A DNA stretch of 64,000 nucleotides from Gaiellasilicea sp037720595 (GCA_037720595.1 JBBJLW010000020.1:1-64000); one strand, 5' to 3'. Counted from the stretch's first letter, positions 34,419 through 42,322 are shown. Translations and numbers: made by a program. The notes: generated by a model from the sequence alone, not told the origin.

Positions 34419-34795
34419 CGCGTCGAGCGGGCCGTCTGCACCTTCTCGAGCGCAACGAACTCGCCGTACCGGCTGAGGAAGATGTCGAGCGTCGAACGGG
34501 CCCGTACGAGTCCCTTGGAGCGGCGGTGCAGCTCTTCCATTCCGGCTCGCGTCAACTCGTAGATCCGCCTATTGGGACCCGACTGCGACGGCTCCCAGGC
34601 GGAGTGAACGAGCCCGTCGCGTTCGAGCGCTCGCAGCGTCCGGTAGAGCCCGCCGGGATCGTCCCCGGCGAAGCCGAGCGGTCGCAGCCGCTCGAGGAGC
34701 TCGTACCCGTGCGCGGGCTGCTCGCGCAGGAGGAGGAGAAGACACGGTCGGAGGAAGCTCTTCGGAAGAGCGGGCGCCGTGTCCTCAGTGCGCAT
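34415..34795 (-). CDS. PadR-family transcriptional regulator
   Basis: A 126-residue winged-helix regulator from ATG at 34795. The pattern is LPKSFLRPCLLLLLREQPAH, GYELLERLRPLGF, then GGLYRTLRALERDGLVHSAW with NRRIYELTRAGMEEL, the PadR signature. Its N-terminus overlaps the end of the Cys-rich HTH gene upstream, so the two are co-transcribed with the CooC-like ATPase and protease genes. The target is probably this locus or the divergent transporter. Confidence 0.85.
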   Translation of the reverse strand: MRTEDTAPALPKSFLRPCLLLLLREQPAHGYELLERLRPLGFAGDDPGGLYRTLRALERDGLVHSAWEPSQSGPNRRIYELTRAGMEELHRRSKGLVRARSTLDIFLSRYGEFVALEKVQTARSTR

Positions 34796-35144
34796 GCTGC
34801 ACCCGATCCTCAAGGCAACGTGCCGCCTCCTCGGGCGAGTCATGACACCAGCAGTCTGCGTCGCACTCGCCGTGACCCGGCCGCGTGAGGTCTGCGAACT
34901 CCTCCGCGAACGTGCGCTTGCCGGCGTCGATTCCCGTCGCCGTCAGGCTGAAGCCGTCGTCGGCCGCTTCCAGGTACCCCTCTGCGACGAACCGCTCGAG
35001 GTAGGGCGAGAGCGTCCCCGCCGGGACGGCGAGGAAGCGGGCGAGCTCGGCGAGGGATGGTGTTTCTCCGAGTCCTTCGGAGCGCATCCAGTACATCGCC
35101 TGGAGTACCTCCTCTCGCACCCTGAGCGCGTCGAGCTCGCTCAC
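34785..35144 (-). CDS. Winged-helix protein with C-terminal cysteine cluster
   Basis: A 119-residue protein starting at GTG. The N-terminal two thirds are a winged helix (VLQAMYWMRSEGLGETPSLA, ELARFLAVPAGTLSPYLERF, VAEGYLEAADDGFSLTATG), like DtxR/MarR-type metal or redox regulators. The C-terminal tail holds Cys94, Cys98, Cys100, His101 and Cys110 (ECDADCWCHD, then ARCLE) and ends in HAH. This could bind an Fe-S cluster or a metal such as nickel. It lies between the PadR gene and the CooC-like gene in one minus-strand unit. I do not recognise a named family. Confidence 0.7.
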   Translation of the reverse strand: MSELDALRVREEVLQAMYWMRSEGLGETPSLAELARFLAVPAGTLSPYLERFVAEGYLEAADDGFSLTATGIDAGKRTFAEEFADLTRPGHGECDADCWCHDSPEEAARCLEDRVQHAH

Positions 35145-35220
35145 GCGCGTCCCTCGCTGGCGTCGGCTCCTGCCCGGAGCCGGGCTCCGCCGCCGCCTGG
35201 CGCCACGAGGAACACGCGCT

Positions 35221-35973
35221 TCAACGGGTGCCCACGAAGTCGCGCGCGAGTTTGCCGATTGCCTTGACCGCGGGTGAGGAATCGTCGAAGTCGAGCGGCG
35301 CCACCCGGGCGCGCTCGGCGCCGCCGAACTGCTCGTCGTAAGGCACGACACCCGCGATCTCGAGCCCGTGCTGAGAGGCGAACTCCTGAACGGCTGCGAG
35401 ATCGCGCTCGTCCCGAATCTTGTTGGCGACGAGGGCGACGCGCTCGAGCCCGAGGTCGTTCGCGAGCGCGGCCATCCGGCGGCCGGTCTCGAGCGACTTG
35501 AAGTACGGCTCGACGACTGCGAGCAGCCCGTCGGCATAGCGTGCGGTTCCGCGCGAGAGATGCTCCGGCGAGGCCTCCGTGTCGAGGATGCACACGTCCT
35601 CGGCCGGGGCGGTTTCGATAACGCTACGCACGGTAGCGTGCATGCCGCACAGTCACCCTGTCCCCGCATGTTGCGGGTGCGCCATCACGAGCAGGGTGAC
35701 GCCGTCCGGACCCTGAACGGAGTGCGACGCGCAGATCTCCTCGAGCGTCTTCTTCAAAACGGCGCCGCCGTTCGACCGATCGAGCAGGTCGCGTGGAAGC
35801 GTCGGCATCGAGCTCATCTGCTCCTGCGGGATCCCGAGGGTGAGCGCGAGGTTCGGGCTCGAGTCGCCGTCGATCGCGAGGACCTTGCGGCCGTCGCGGG
35901 CCAGCAGGCGCGCCATCGTTCCCGAGATCGACGTCTTCCCGGATCCACCCTTGCCTGCGACCGCGAGCTTCAC
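35221..35973 (-). CDS. CooC-like P-loop ATPase with in-frame UGA (candidate selenoprotein)
   Basis: MinD/CooC-type ATPase; CooC inserts nickel into CO dehydrogenase. The deviant Walker A is GKGGSGKTS (residues 7-15), then VLAIDGDSSPNLALTLGIP, then LLVMAHPQHAGTG. Codon 107 is TGA (35653-35655), followed without frame change by Leu-Cys-Gly-Met-His-Ala-Thr-Val-Arg, then VCILDTEASPEHLSRGTA and VALVANKIRDERDL. With the UGA read through, the product is 250 residues, normal for CooC. The UGA falls on the first cysteine of the CxC motif that CooC uses to bind metal, giving Sec-Leu-Cys. A hairpin follows at 35621-35639. Alternatives are a point nonsense mutation, a sequencing error or two half-proteins. 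It lies 15 nt downstream of the hydrogenase protease gene. Confidence 0.72.
35621..35639 (-). promoter_or_regulatory. Possible SECIS hairpin after the UGA
   Basis: On the minus strand ACGCTAC, loop CGTGC, GTAGCGT: a perfect 7-bp stem starting 13 nt after the UGA, with its loop 20 nt after it and G at loop position 2. This matches the general geometry of bacterial SECIS elements as I remember it. A competing hairpin (ATGCACG/CGTGCGT) overlaps it. No folding was computed. Confidence 0.45.
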
Positions 35974-35988
35974 TCCTAAGAGTGTAAA

Positions 35989-36465
35989 TCAGATCCAGGA
36001 GACGCCGAGTGTCCTCACAAGCCGGCGCACCTCCTCGGCGGCCGGATCGACTGCCGCCGATACTTCCGGCGAGAGCCCCTGGCCGACCCGCTCGGCGTCG
36101 ACGACTTGGGCGCCTACCAGCCACACGCTCGCCGGCAGGACGTCGAGGCCGCGCGCGAACATGAGCGCTCGTTCGGGGGTGGCATAGTGGACGTCGGCGA
36201 GGTCATCCGGCCCAGCCACCTCGCGAATCTCGGGTTTCTGCACGACAACGGTTCCGGCGGGCCTGCCGAGATCGAGGGCGTCGACGACGACGAGCGCGTC
36301 GGCGCCGGCGAAGAGCTCCTGGACGAGATGGATCCCGCCGATCCCGATGTCGAGGATCTCGACCTCCGGGGGCGAGGCCCGCTCGAGCAGACGGGCGGCG
36401 ACGGCGATCCCGAAACCGTCGTCTCCGCGGAGGACGTTGCCCACGCCCGCGACAATGATCCTCAT
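35989..36465 (-). CDS. [NiFe]-hydrogenase maturation protease (HupD/HyaD family)
   Basis: A 158-residue endopeptidase that removes the C-terminal tail of the hydrogenase large subunit after nickel insertion. MRIIVAGVGNVLRGDDGFGI carries the Asn and the first acidic nickel ligand. VVVDALDLGRPAGTV has the second (Asp), and DVHYATPERAL the His. All three ligands are present, so it should be active. It is divergent from the TPR gene and is followed by the CooC-like gene. It is the functional partner for the 20-residue tail seen on the large subunit at 38791-40692. Confidence 0.92.
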   Translation of the reverse strand: MRIIVAGVGNVLRGDDGFGIAVAARLLERASPPEVEILDIGIGGIHLVQELFAGADALVVVDALDLGRPAGTVVVQKPEIREVAGPDDLADVHYATPERALMFARGLDVLPASVWLVGAQVVDAERVGQGLSPEVSAAVDPAAEEVRRLVRTLGVSWI

Positions 36466-36485
36466 CTCCGAGAGGATAGGGGTGG

Positions 36486-37655
36486 ATGGACGCGATTCTG
36501 GAGCTCGAGCAGCGGCTCGACCAGTACGACCCGGCCCGCTATCCCGTCCAGCATGCCGTGACGCGATTCCATCTGGGCTCCCTGCTCGCCGACGCCGGCC
36601 GGGTGGAGGAGGCGATCGACTCGCTCGCACGCGCCGTCGAGCTGTTCGATCCGGCGGCGTTGCCGGTCGAGCACGCGAAGTCCCTGAACGCGCTCGGTGC
36701 CGCGCGTCGACTGGCCGGCGAAACGAAGCTCGCGGGCGCCACCTTCGAGCGCGCGGCCGAGCTCTTTGCGGAGGCGGGCCTGGACCCGGAGCGGGGAGCG
36801 GCGCTCTTCAACCTCGGGCTCGTTCGCCGCAGCGAGGATCCCGCGGTGGCCGCCGACTGTTTTCGGCGAGCGGCGGAGCTGCTCGGCGCGCAGGAGGCGG
36901 CCGCCCTGCGTGAGCTTGGAGCGACGCTGCTCGAGCTCGGCGAGGTGGAGGAGGCAATCGATGTGCTCGAACGCGCCGCGGCGGGAGCCGAGCGCGACCC
37001 GGTCGGCTACGGAGGCGCACTGAACGCCCTCGGGCTCGCTCGACTCGAGGCGGGGCAGTCCGACGCGGCGGCGGAGTCGTTCCGTGGCGCCGCCGGAGCC
37101 CATCCGCGCTCGCTGCGGCCCGCGGAGTTCGCGATGGCGAAGGCGAATCTCGCGCTTGCGTACGAGCGCCTCGGCGATCCGGCCCGCGCGCGCCTCGCGG
37201 CCCGCCAGGCGCTCGGCGTCGCCGAGCCGCCGGAACCGGTGGTCGAGCAGGCGCGCGCTGTCCTCGCCCGGCTGGGACCGGTCACTGACGACCTCCTGAA
37301 GGTGCTCCAGAGTGGGTCACGGGAGAGCTGGGAGGCGCTCGTCCGCGAGGAGCTGGTTCGCTCCGCGGACGGGCCGCCCGACGAGCAGCGTGCGGACGCC
37401 CGCGTGTGGATCGGCGGCACGAGCATCGAGCTCGCGGAGGCGTGGCTCGGAGCTCTGCTCGAGCTGCCGCCTCTCGCGCTCGAGTCACTCGTCCGGGCGA
37501 CGCTCGAGACGCTCCCGGCGTTCGACGACGAGGTGCGGGAGCGGTTTCGCAACGACGTGGCGCGGGCGGGAGCGAGATTTCACGTACCGCAGCTCCTGCG
37601 GCTCGAGGAGATCTTCGCGCGGACAGCGGCCGACCTCGGCGTGCCGTGGGGCTAG
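36486..37655 (+). CDS. TPR-repeat protein of the hydrogenase locus
   Basis: A 389-residue, almost entirely helical repeat protein: VTRFHLGSLLADAGRVEEAI, AKSLNALGAARRLAGETKLA, GAALFNLGLVRRSEDPAVAA and GALNALGLARLEAGQSDAAA are successive TPR units. A non-TPR helical tail follows (SWEALVREELVRSADG to FHVPQLLRLEEIFARTAADL). No enzymatic motif is seen. TPR proteins occur in several actinobacterial hydrogenase clusters, where a scaffold or maturation role is assumed. It overlaps the BirA-like gene by 10 nt. Confidence 0.8.
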   Translation: MDAILELEQRLDQYDPARYPVQHAVTRFHLGSLLADAGRVEEAIDSLARAVELFDPAALPVEHAKSLNALGAARRLAGETKLAGATFERAAELFAEAGLDPERGAALFNLGLVRRSEDPAVAADCFRRAAELLGAQEAAALRELGATLLELGEVEEAIDVLERAAAGAERDPVGYGGALNALGLARLEAGQSDAAAESFRGAAGAHPRSLRPAEFAMAKANLALAYERLGDPARARLAARQALGVAEPPEPVVEQARAVLARLGPVTDDLLKVLQSGSRESWEALVREELVRSADGPPDEQRADARVWIGGTSIELAEAWLGALLELPPLALESLVRATLETLPAFDDEVRERFRNDVARAGARFHVPQLLRLEEIFARTAADLGVPWG

Positions 37656-38344
37656 GCGAGGCCCTGTCCGAGGTGCTCGGCGAGAGACCGTTCCGGTTCT
37701 ACCCGGCGCTTCTCTCGACGGAGGCCGACGCTCTGGCGTGGGCGCGAGCGGGCGCGCCGCACGGCTCGGTCGTCGCGGCCGGCTATCAGGCGTCGCCTCG
37801 CGGCCGTGCCGGAATGGAGTGGGAGGTGGGGGACGGGCTCGCGTTCTCGCTCGTCCTCCGGCCACGTCCCCGGATCCCCGCTGCGCGGGAGGGGTGGCTC
37901 TACACGGTGGTGGTCTCGGGCCTCGCGGACGCACTCGGTGCCGATGCCCGGATCGATTGGCCCGATCAGGTTCACCGTGGCGAGACGAGCGCAGGAGCGG
38001 TCGGGGTCTACGTCGAGGTCGACCCGCTCGGCGTCGACTGGGTGGTCGCGAACGTGCTCGTGAGGGAGCTCGAGCCGAGACTCGTGCCCAGCATCGTCGA
38101 GGCGATCGAGGCGCGTCTCGCCGCCTCGACGGCAACCGTTCTCGCCGCCTATCTCCGGCGCTGCGAGACGATCGGTCGAGACGTGCGCGCGCGGCTGATC
38201 CCGACGGGCCCTTCCGGCCCGGAGGCGAGCGGGAGGGCTGTCAGCTCGTCTCTGGACGGCTCGCTGATCCTGGAGAATGCGGAGGGTCGCCGGGTGGCGG
38301 TGCCGCCGCAGAACCTGGGCGTGCTCGAGCCACTTCTGCCCTGA
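37646..38344 (+). CDS. BirA-like (biotin/lipoate ligase fold) protein, degenerate
   Basis: A 232-residue protein starting at GTG inside the TPR gene's end. The order of segments follows biotin protein ligase: FRFYPALLSTEADALAWARA, then GSVVAAGYQASPRGRAGMEW (like the GRGRxGRxW loop), then GLAFSLVLRPRPRIP. DWPDQVHRGETSAGAVGVYV stands where BirA has WPNDIxxxxxKxxGILxE; the catalytic lysine is replaced. A C-terminal SH3-like end (NAEGRRVAVPPQNLGVLEP) is present. Loss of the lysine argues against normal biotinylation. It may bind or modify a hydrogenase component. The final 100 bp overlap the convergent gene at 38241-38789. Confidence 0.6.
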   Translation: MGLGEALSEVLGERPFRFYPALLSTEADALAWARAGAPHGSVVAAGYQASPRGRAGMEWEVGDGLAFSLVLRPRPRIPAAREGWLYTVVVSGLADALGADARIDWPDQVHRGETSAGAVGVYVEVDPLGVDWVVANVLVRELEPRLVPSIVEAIEARLAASTATVLAAYLRRCETIGRDVRARLIPTGPSGPEASGRAVSSSLDGSLILENAEGRRVAVPPQNLGVLEPLLP

Positions 38345-38789
38345 CGAGCTCGAGCGCCTGCTCGAGCACGGCCTCGACTTCGGGTGAGAGCTCCTCCGAC
38401 GAATCGATTTGCGCCGGCTCGACCTCGATCGCTACGGCGCGTGGCGGCAGAGCTCCGAGGCCGGCGGCGACCTCGAAGACGAGGTCGATTCCCACGTAAC
38501 CGGTCACCGCATCGCCGATTGCCCGCTGAACCTCGGCCGAGCCGATCAGCTGCGGCCGGTACTCACGGCGTTCCACGGTTCCCGGTGGGCGCCCGCCCGC
38601 GACCGCTCCGACGAGAATCAGGAGGTCGGGCCGCAGATCCTCCAGCCGCTGCGCGACGGCGACAGCGCCGTAGTGGAGCTCCTCGACGAGGACGCCCGGG
38701 CCGAGATTCTCGGCTGCCAGGCGTTCCACCACGCGCCGGCCCAGGTCGAGATCGCCCTGATAGAGCTCGCCGACCCCACCGATCAGAAT
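38241..38789 (-). CDS. Degenerate hydrogenase-protease-like protein
   Basis: About 182 residues, reading from ATT at 38789 just after the large-subunit stop. LIGGVGELYQGDLDLGRRVV corresponds to GxGNxLxxDDGxG of the protease family, with Asn changed to Glu. LLILVGAVAGGRPPGTV matches the second motif, but the nickel-ligand Asp is Gly. There is no clear His motif. It probably lacks protease activity and may be a large-subunit chaperone. No ATG, GTG or TTG precedes the conserved N-terminus, so a rare start (ATT, or CTG at 38786 or 38798) with coupling to the large subunit is inferred. The Pro-rich C-terminus overlaps the opposite gene. Confidence 0.62.
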   Translation of the reverse strand: MLIGGVGELYQGDLDLGRRVVERLAAENLGPGVLVEELHYGAVAVAQRLEDLRPDLLILVGAVAGGRPPGTVERREYRPQLIGSAEVQRAIGDAVTGYVGIDLVFEVAAGLGALPPRAVAIEVEPAQIDSSEELSPEVEAVLEQALELVRAEVARARPGSAAAPPPGDPPHSPGSASRPETS

Positions 38790-38790
38790 G

Positions 38791-40692
38791 CTATTCAGCG
38801 CCGCAAGCGCAGGTGTTCACCTCGCGCACGACCGTCCCGTGCCCGGTGTGGACGTGGGTCGTGCATGGCATGCACGGGTCGAAGCTGCGGATCGTCCGGA
38901 GCATGTCGATCGAGGTGAACTTCGAAGGATCGGAGGTGTCCTCGATGATCGGCGTGTTCAGCACCGCCTCCTCGTAGGGTCCGAGCTGGTCCCACGGATC
39001 GCGTGGTGACGCGTTGATCGTCGAGGGCGTGCAGATCTGATAGTTGACGATCTTCCCGTGATCCATGACCAGGTGGTGGGCGAGGTAGCCGCGCCCGGCA
39101 CCCCACCAGCCGACGCCGATCCGCTCGTCCTTCGGGATGTGCTTGTCGAGCTGGTCGGGGGGAACGGCTGCGACCTTCCGCTCGCCCTGCTTGAAGAGCC
39201 GATAGGCCTCGAGCAGGCTCGCGAGGCCAACCAGTTGCGAGAAGACGTAGTGGTAGGCGCGCCCGCGGTTGCGCTCGAAGGCGTTCCAGACCTCGGGCAC
39301 GTGCCACTCACAGTCCATCTCCGGGGTCAGTCCCTTCGGGACGTTCAGCTTCAGGCTGCGCCCAGTCGCCTGGATGAAGTCGTTAGCGGGTTGCTTCTGC
39401 GCCATTGCGGTCATGAACATCCGGGCGTACGCCCCCGCCTCGACGACGTTCCGGTCCCAGCGCGGCGCGCAGGCCCAGGTGTACTTGTCCTTCCAGCTCT
39501 TCTCGCTCGGCTTCGGCAGCGTCTGCTTGTTCCAGGGGTGATAAGGGCTGATCGGGTCGCCGCGAGGATCGGTCGCGTAGCGGTCGCCGGCCCACTGCTC
39601 GTAGTAGGAGTGCTCGACGAACTCCTCGAAGCCGATGTTTATGTCGGTCAGCCGAGTCGTCACGAGTTCGCCGTCGATGACGACGCCAGGCGTCGACCAG
39701 CGGCGCTCGCCCCAGTCGTTGCAGTCCGCGTAGCTCGAGTTGTAGGCGTGCGGATCGTCCCAGAAGCCGGTGTCGATCAGGCTCATCGGCCGTGCGCCCA
39801 CCATCTTGTAGCGCTCGTCGCAGCTATAGAAGAAGTCCGGAATCTCATCCCAGACGGCCAGCATCCGCTTCGCGTAATCGAAGATCCGCCCGAGCTTCGA
39901 GTGGTACTCGTTCAGGGTCTGGAGCGAGATCGTCGAGGAAACACCACCGGGAACGACGGTCTGCGGATGCGGGTACTTGCCGGCGAGGATCACGAACATC
40001 TCGCGTGAGATCCGCGTGAACTCGAGCCCCTCGCGGTAGAGGGCTCCGGTGAGCGGGTTCAGAGCGGTCATCAGGTCGGCCATCGTCTTGAACCCGTGGT
40101 ACTCCACGCCGCGGCAGCGCCACTCCTTCGCCTTCGGCCAGAGCTCGGGGTTGACCGCCTTGACGACAGCCTCCGAGTAGTCCGGCCCGGCGAGCAGATA
40201 GAGGTGGAGCGGGTTGTCGTACCCCATCTCCGCCGCCTCCTGCATGTTCCGGATCACGGTTCCGAGCGGCGGCACCTCGAGCCCCATCGCCATCTCGATC
40301 GCATACGCGGATGCATGGGCGTGCACGCCGCCGCAAACGCCGCACGCGCGCGAGGAAATGAAGATCGCATCCCGTGGGTCGCGGCCCATCAGGATCACCT
40401 CGTAGCCCCGGAAGAGTGTGGCCTGCGAGCGGGCGTCGAGGTAGCGGCCGTTATCGAGATCGGCGACGACGTTGATCGCCAGAGCGCCCGCGACGCGGGT
40501 GACGGGATCCATGTTCAAGTCCTTGATGTGCCCGTTCCGGGCCGAGAGGCGCTTGATCTGCTCCTCGCGCTGCTCGTCGCTCATCGCGACCTCGGGCCGC
40601 GTCACCGTGACCGAGTACGGATCCGGGATTCCGCCGATCAGCCGAGCGGCGCCGCTCTCGTCGAACTCGACCGGGAGATTCTTGAAGCACAC
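38791..40692 (-). CDS. [NiFe]-hydrogenase large (catalytic) subunit
   Basis: 633 residues carrying the Ni-Fe(CN)2CO site. The L1 motif is RACGVCGGVH (Cys117, Cys120, His124) and the L2 motif DPCMPCTTH (Cys607, Cys610, His613), so all four nickel cysteines are present. The 20 residues after His613 (VHTGHG to CACGAE) form the cleavable tail. The start GTG (VCFKNLPVEFDESGAARL) lies one base after the small-subunit stop. It is longer than most group 1 and 2 large subunits, with an insertion in the middle. It splits H2 and passes electrons to the small subunit. The exact NiFe group is not assignable by eye. Confidence 0.95.
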   Translation of the reverse strand: MCFKNLPVEFDESGAARLIGGIPDPYSVTVTRPEVAMSDEQREEQIKRLSARNGHIKDLNMDPVTRVAGALAINVVADLDNGRYLDARSQATLFRGYEVILMGRDPRDAIFISSRACGVCGGVHAHASAYAIEMAMGLEVPPLGTVIRNMQEAAEMGYDNPLHLYLLAGPDYSEAVVKAVNPELWPKAKEWRCRGVEYHGFKTMADLMTALNPLTGALYREGLEFTRISREMFVILAGKYPHPQTVVPGGVSSTISLQTLNEYHSKLGRIFDYAKRMLAVWDEIPDFFYSCDERYKMVGARPMSLIDTGFWDDPHAYNSSYADCNDWGERRWSTPGVVIDGELVTTRLTDINIGFEEFVEHSYYEQWAGDRYATDPRGDPISPYHPWNKQTLPKPSEKSWKDKYTWACAPRWDRNVVEAGAYARMFMTAMAQKQPANDFIQATGRSLKLNVPKGLTPEMDCEWHVPEVWNAFERNRGRAYHYVFSQLVGLASLLEAYRLFKQGERKVAAVPPDQLDKHIPKDERIGVGWWGAGRGYLAHHLVMDHGKIVNYQICTPSTINASPRDPWDQLGPYEEAVLNTPIIEDTSDPSKFTSIDMLRTIRSFDPCMPCTTHVHTGHGTVVREVNTCACGAE

Positions 40693-40693
40693 G

Positions 40694-42013
40694 TCAGGAG
40701 TCCTCTCGTTTGGCCTTGCCCCACTCTTCGCCCTGGTTCTTGCCGGTGTCGCCGCGTCGCCGCATCGCGTCGTAGACCTTGTGCCCGGCCTCGCGCACCT
40801 TGCCGGGCTCGGATCGCTCCGCCGACCAGCCGCTCGGGACCGCGCCCTCGACATCCCAGCGCACCTCGCGGTTCAGGTGGTCGTTCGTGAACATCCGCAG
40901 CGGCTTGATGATCCGGCCGACCGCCGTCGAGGTCAGCGTCGAGACGCGCGATCCCGGTGGCGCCTTGTGAAACGGGGTGAACTTGTCTGGGAAGCCCGGC
41001 ATCGTGCAGCCGATGCAGGCACCGCCCGCGTTCATGCAGCCGCCCGCGTGGTTGATCGCGCCGCGCGAGGTGATGTTGCAGTTGACGACGGGGCCCCAGC
41101 AGCCGATCTCAACGAGGCACTCTTTGTCTCCGAACTCGTCCGCGAACGAGCCCTCCTCGTAGTAGGCGCCCCTGACGCAGTGGCGATGAACGGTCTCCCC
41201 GAAGAGCCACGCCGGCCGGCCGAGCTCGTCGAACTCCGGCAGCGGGCCGAAGCCCTGGAGGAAGTAGAGGATCGCGGCGACTGTCTCGGTGAAGTTGTCC
41301 CCGACCGGCGCGCAGCCCGGGACGTTGACGACCGGTACGCCGAGGGCGCTGCGATAGTCCTTGCCGAGGAAGTCCATCATGCTCATCGCGCCGGTCGGGT
41401 TGCCGTGGGCCGCCGGGATCCCACCCCACGTCGCGCAGGTGCCGATCGCGATCGACGCAGCGGCGCCCGGTGCAAGCCTCGCGATCCATTCGTCGGTCGA
41501 GACTGTCCGCAGCTCTCCGTCGGCCCCCCAGGGCTCCTCGCCCTGTCCTGACCAGTAACCCCCGGCCGCGTGCGCGGTCGTCTCGTCGCTGATCGAGCCC
41601 TCGAGGATGATCACGTACGGGGAGTCGAGCTCGCCCTTGATCGCATCCTCGTGCGCTCGTAGATAGGCCGGCCCAGACTCGATGTTGACGACGGGATGAT
41701 GGAGGATCACGCGAGGCAGGCCGGGATGGGCGCCGAGGAGAAGGCTCTCGACGCTGGGAGCCTGGGCGCCGGTGACTGAGACGGTGCAGCCGTCGCAGCT
41801 CATGCCTGCGAACCAGAAAGCGTGCACCTTCTCGAGCGGACCGAGCCGGCTCTGCGGGCCGGCATAGGCGTGAGGCTCGAGGTAATCCTCCATCGTCACC
41901 CGCGCAGGCATCCCGAAGTCGCCGTTCGCAGCATGATCGTGATAACGATCGACCGGGCCGAGCAGCTCGAGCAATTGCTCGGCAGGCGTCTTCGTCGTTG
42001 CTCTCGTCGCCAC
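40694..42013 (-). CDS. [NiFe]-hydrogenase small (Fe-S) subunit
   Basis: 439 residues, the electron-transfer subunit. Proximal cluster ligands are Cys73 and Cys76 (MSCDGCTVSVTG), Cys193 (GTCATWGG) and Cys234 (VPGCAPVGDN). Medial and distal ligands include His276 or His278, Cys279, Cys299, Cys305, Cys312, Cys326, Cys333 and Cys336 (GGACIGCTMPGFPD). There is no Tat signal and no C-terminal membrane anchor, so the enzyme stays on the cytoplasmic side. The CxxC pair keeps four cysteines at the proximal cluster, unlike the 3Cys-1Asp cluster described for group 1h enzymes. GTG at 42013 is chosen for its AGGGGG ribosome site; ATG at 42061 is an alternative. Confidence 0.93.
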   Translation of the reverse strand: MATRATTKTPAEQLLELLGPVDRYHDHAANGDFGMPARVTMEDYLEPHAYAGPQSRLGPLEKVHAFWFAGMSCDGCTVSVTGAQAPSVESLLLGAHPGLPRVILHHPVVNIESGPAYLRAHEDAIKGELDSPYVIILEGSISDETTAHAAGGYWSGQGEEPWGADGELRTVSTDEWIARLAPGAAASIAIGTCATWGGIPAAHGNPTGAMSMMDFLGKDYRSALGVPVVNVPGCAPVGDNFTETVAAILYFLQGFGPLPEFDELGRPAWLFGETVHRHCVRGAYYEEGSFADEFGDKECLVEIGCWGPVVNCNITSRGAINHAGGCMNAGGACIGCTMPGFPDKFTPFHKAPPGSRVSTLTSTAVGRIIKPLRMFTNDHLNREVRWDVEGAVPSGWSAERSEPGKVREAGHKVYDAMRRRGDTGKNQGEEWGKAKREDS

Positions 42014-42105
42014 CAGATCCCCCTGCTCGTGAAGCGGACTACCGGTAGATGTCTCCGGCATACTGCGGGCGCTAACCCTCCACGTCAAACGAGAGGAGGT
42101 GGGTG

Positions 42106-42288
42106 ATGACGAAGACGTTCGAGTGCAGCCACGGCGGCGTCGTCTGCGGGGCAAGGATCGAGGGCGAGACCGAGGATGAGGTGCTAGCAAAGGCGATCGA
42201 GCATGCGAAGGCCGTGCACGGGGTCGACCTGACCCAGGCGAAGACGCTTGCGCGCTACGCGCAGAGCCTGATTCGCGACAAGGCTTGA
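42106..42288 (+). CDS. DUF1059 small protein
   Basis: A 60-residue protein: MTKTFECSHGGVVCGARIEG, then ETEDEVLAKAIEHAKAVHG. This is the compact DUF1059 pattern, with two cysteines and a histidine near the N-terminus that could bind metal. GAGGAGG precedes the start. A GTG one codon before the ATG is possible. It is divergent from the hydrogenase small subunit, and its 3' end runs into a tandem repeat. Confidence 0.8.
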   Translation: MTKTFECSHGGVVCGARIEGETEDEVLAKAIEHAKAVHGVDLTQAKTLARYAQSLIRDKA

Positions 42289-42322
42289 TTCGCGACCCTG
42301 ATTCGCGACCCTGATTCGCGAC
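42269..42322 (+). repeat. Short tandem repeat, TGATTCGCGAC units
   Basis: Four copies of TGATTCGCGAC at 42269, 42286, 42299 and 42312; the last three have a 13-bp period. The first copy lies inside the end of the DUF1059 gene, so slippage here may have fixed its stop codon. Confidence 0.8.

Noticed and set aside
35624..35646. Alternative hairpin ATGCACG/CGTGCGT as the SECIS
   Set aside because: It has a G-U pair and a 4-nt loop closer to the UGA; the 7-bp perfect stem fits the expected distance better. Not resolved by folding.
35641..35655. Treating the two halves of the CooC-like gene as separate proteins
   Set aside because: Halves are in one frame, and neither is a complete P-loop ATPase; the ATG at 35643 lies inside a conserved motif.
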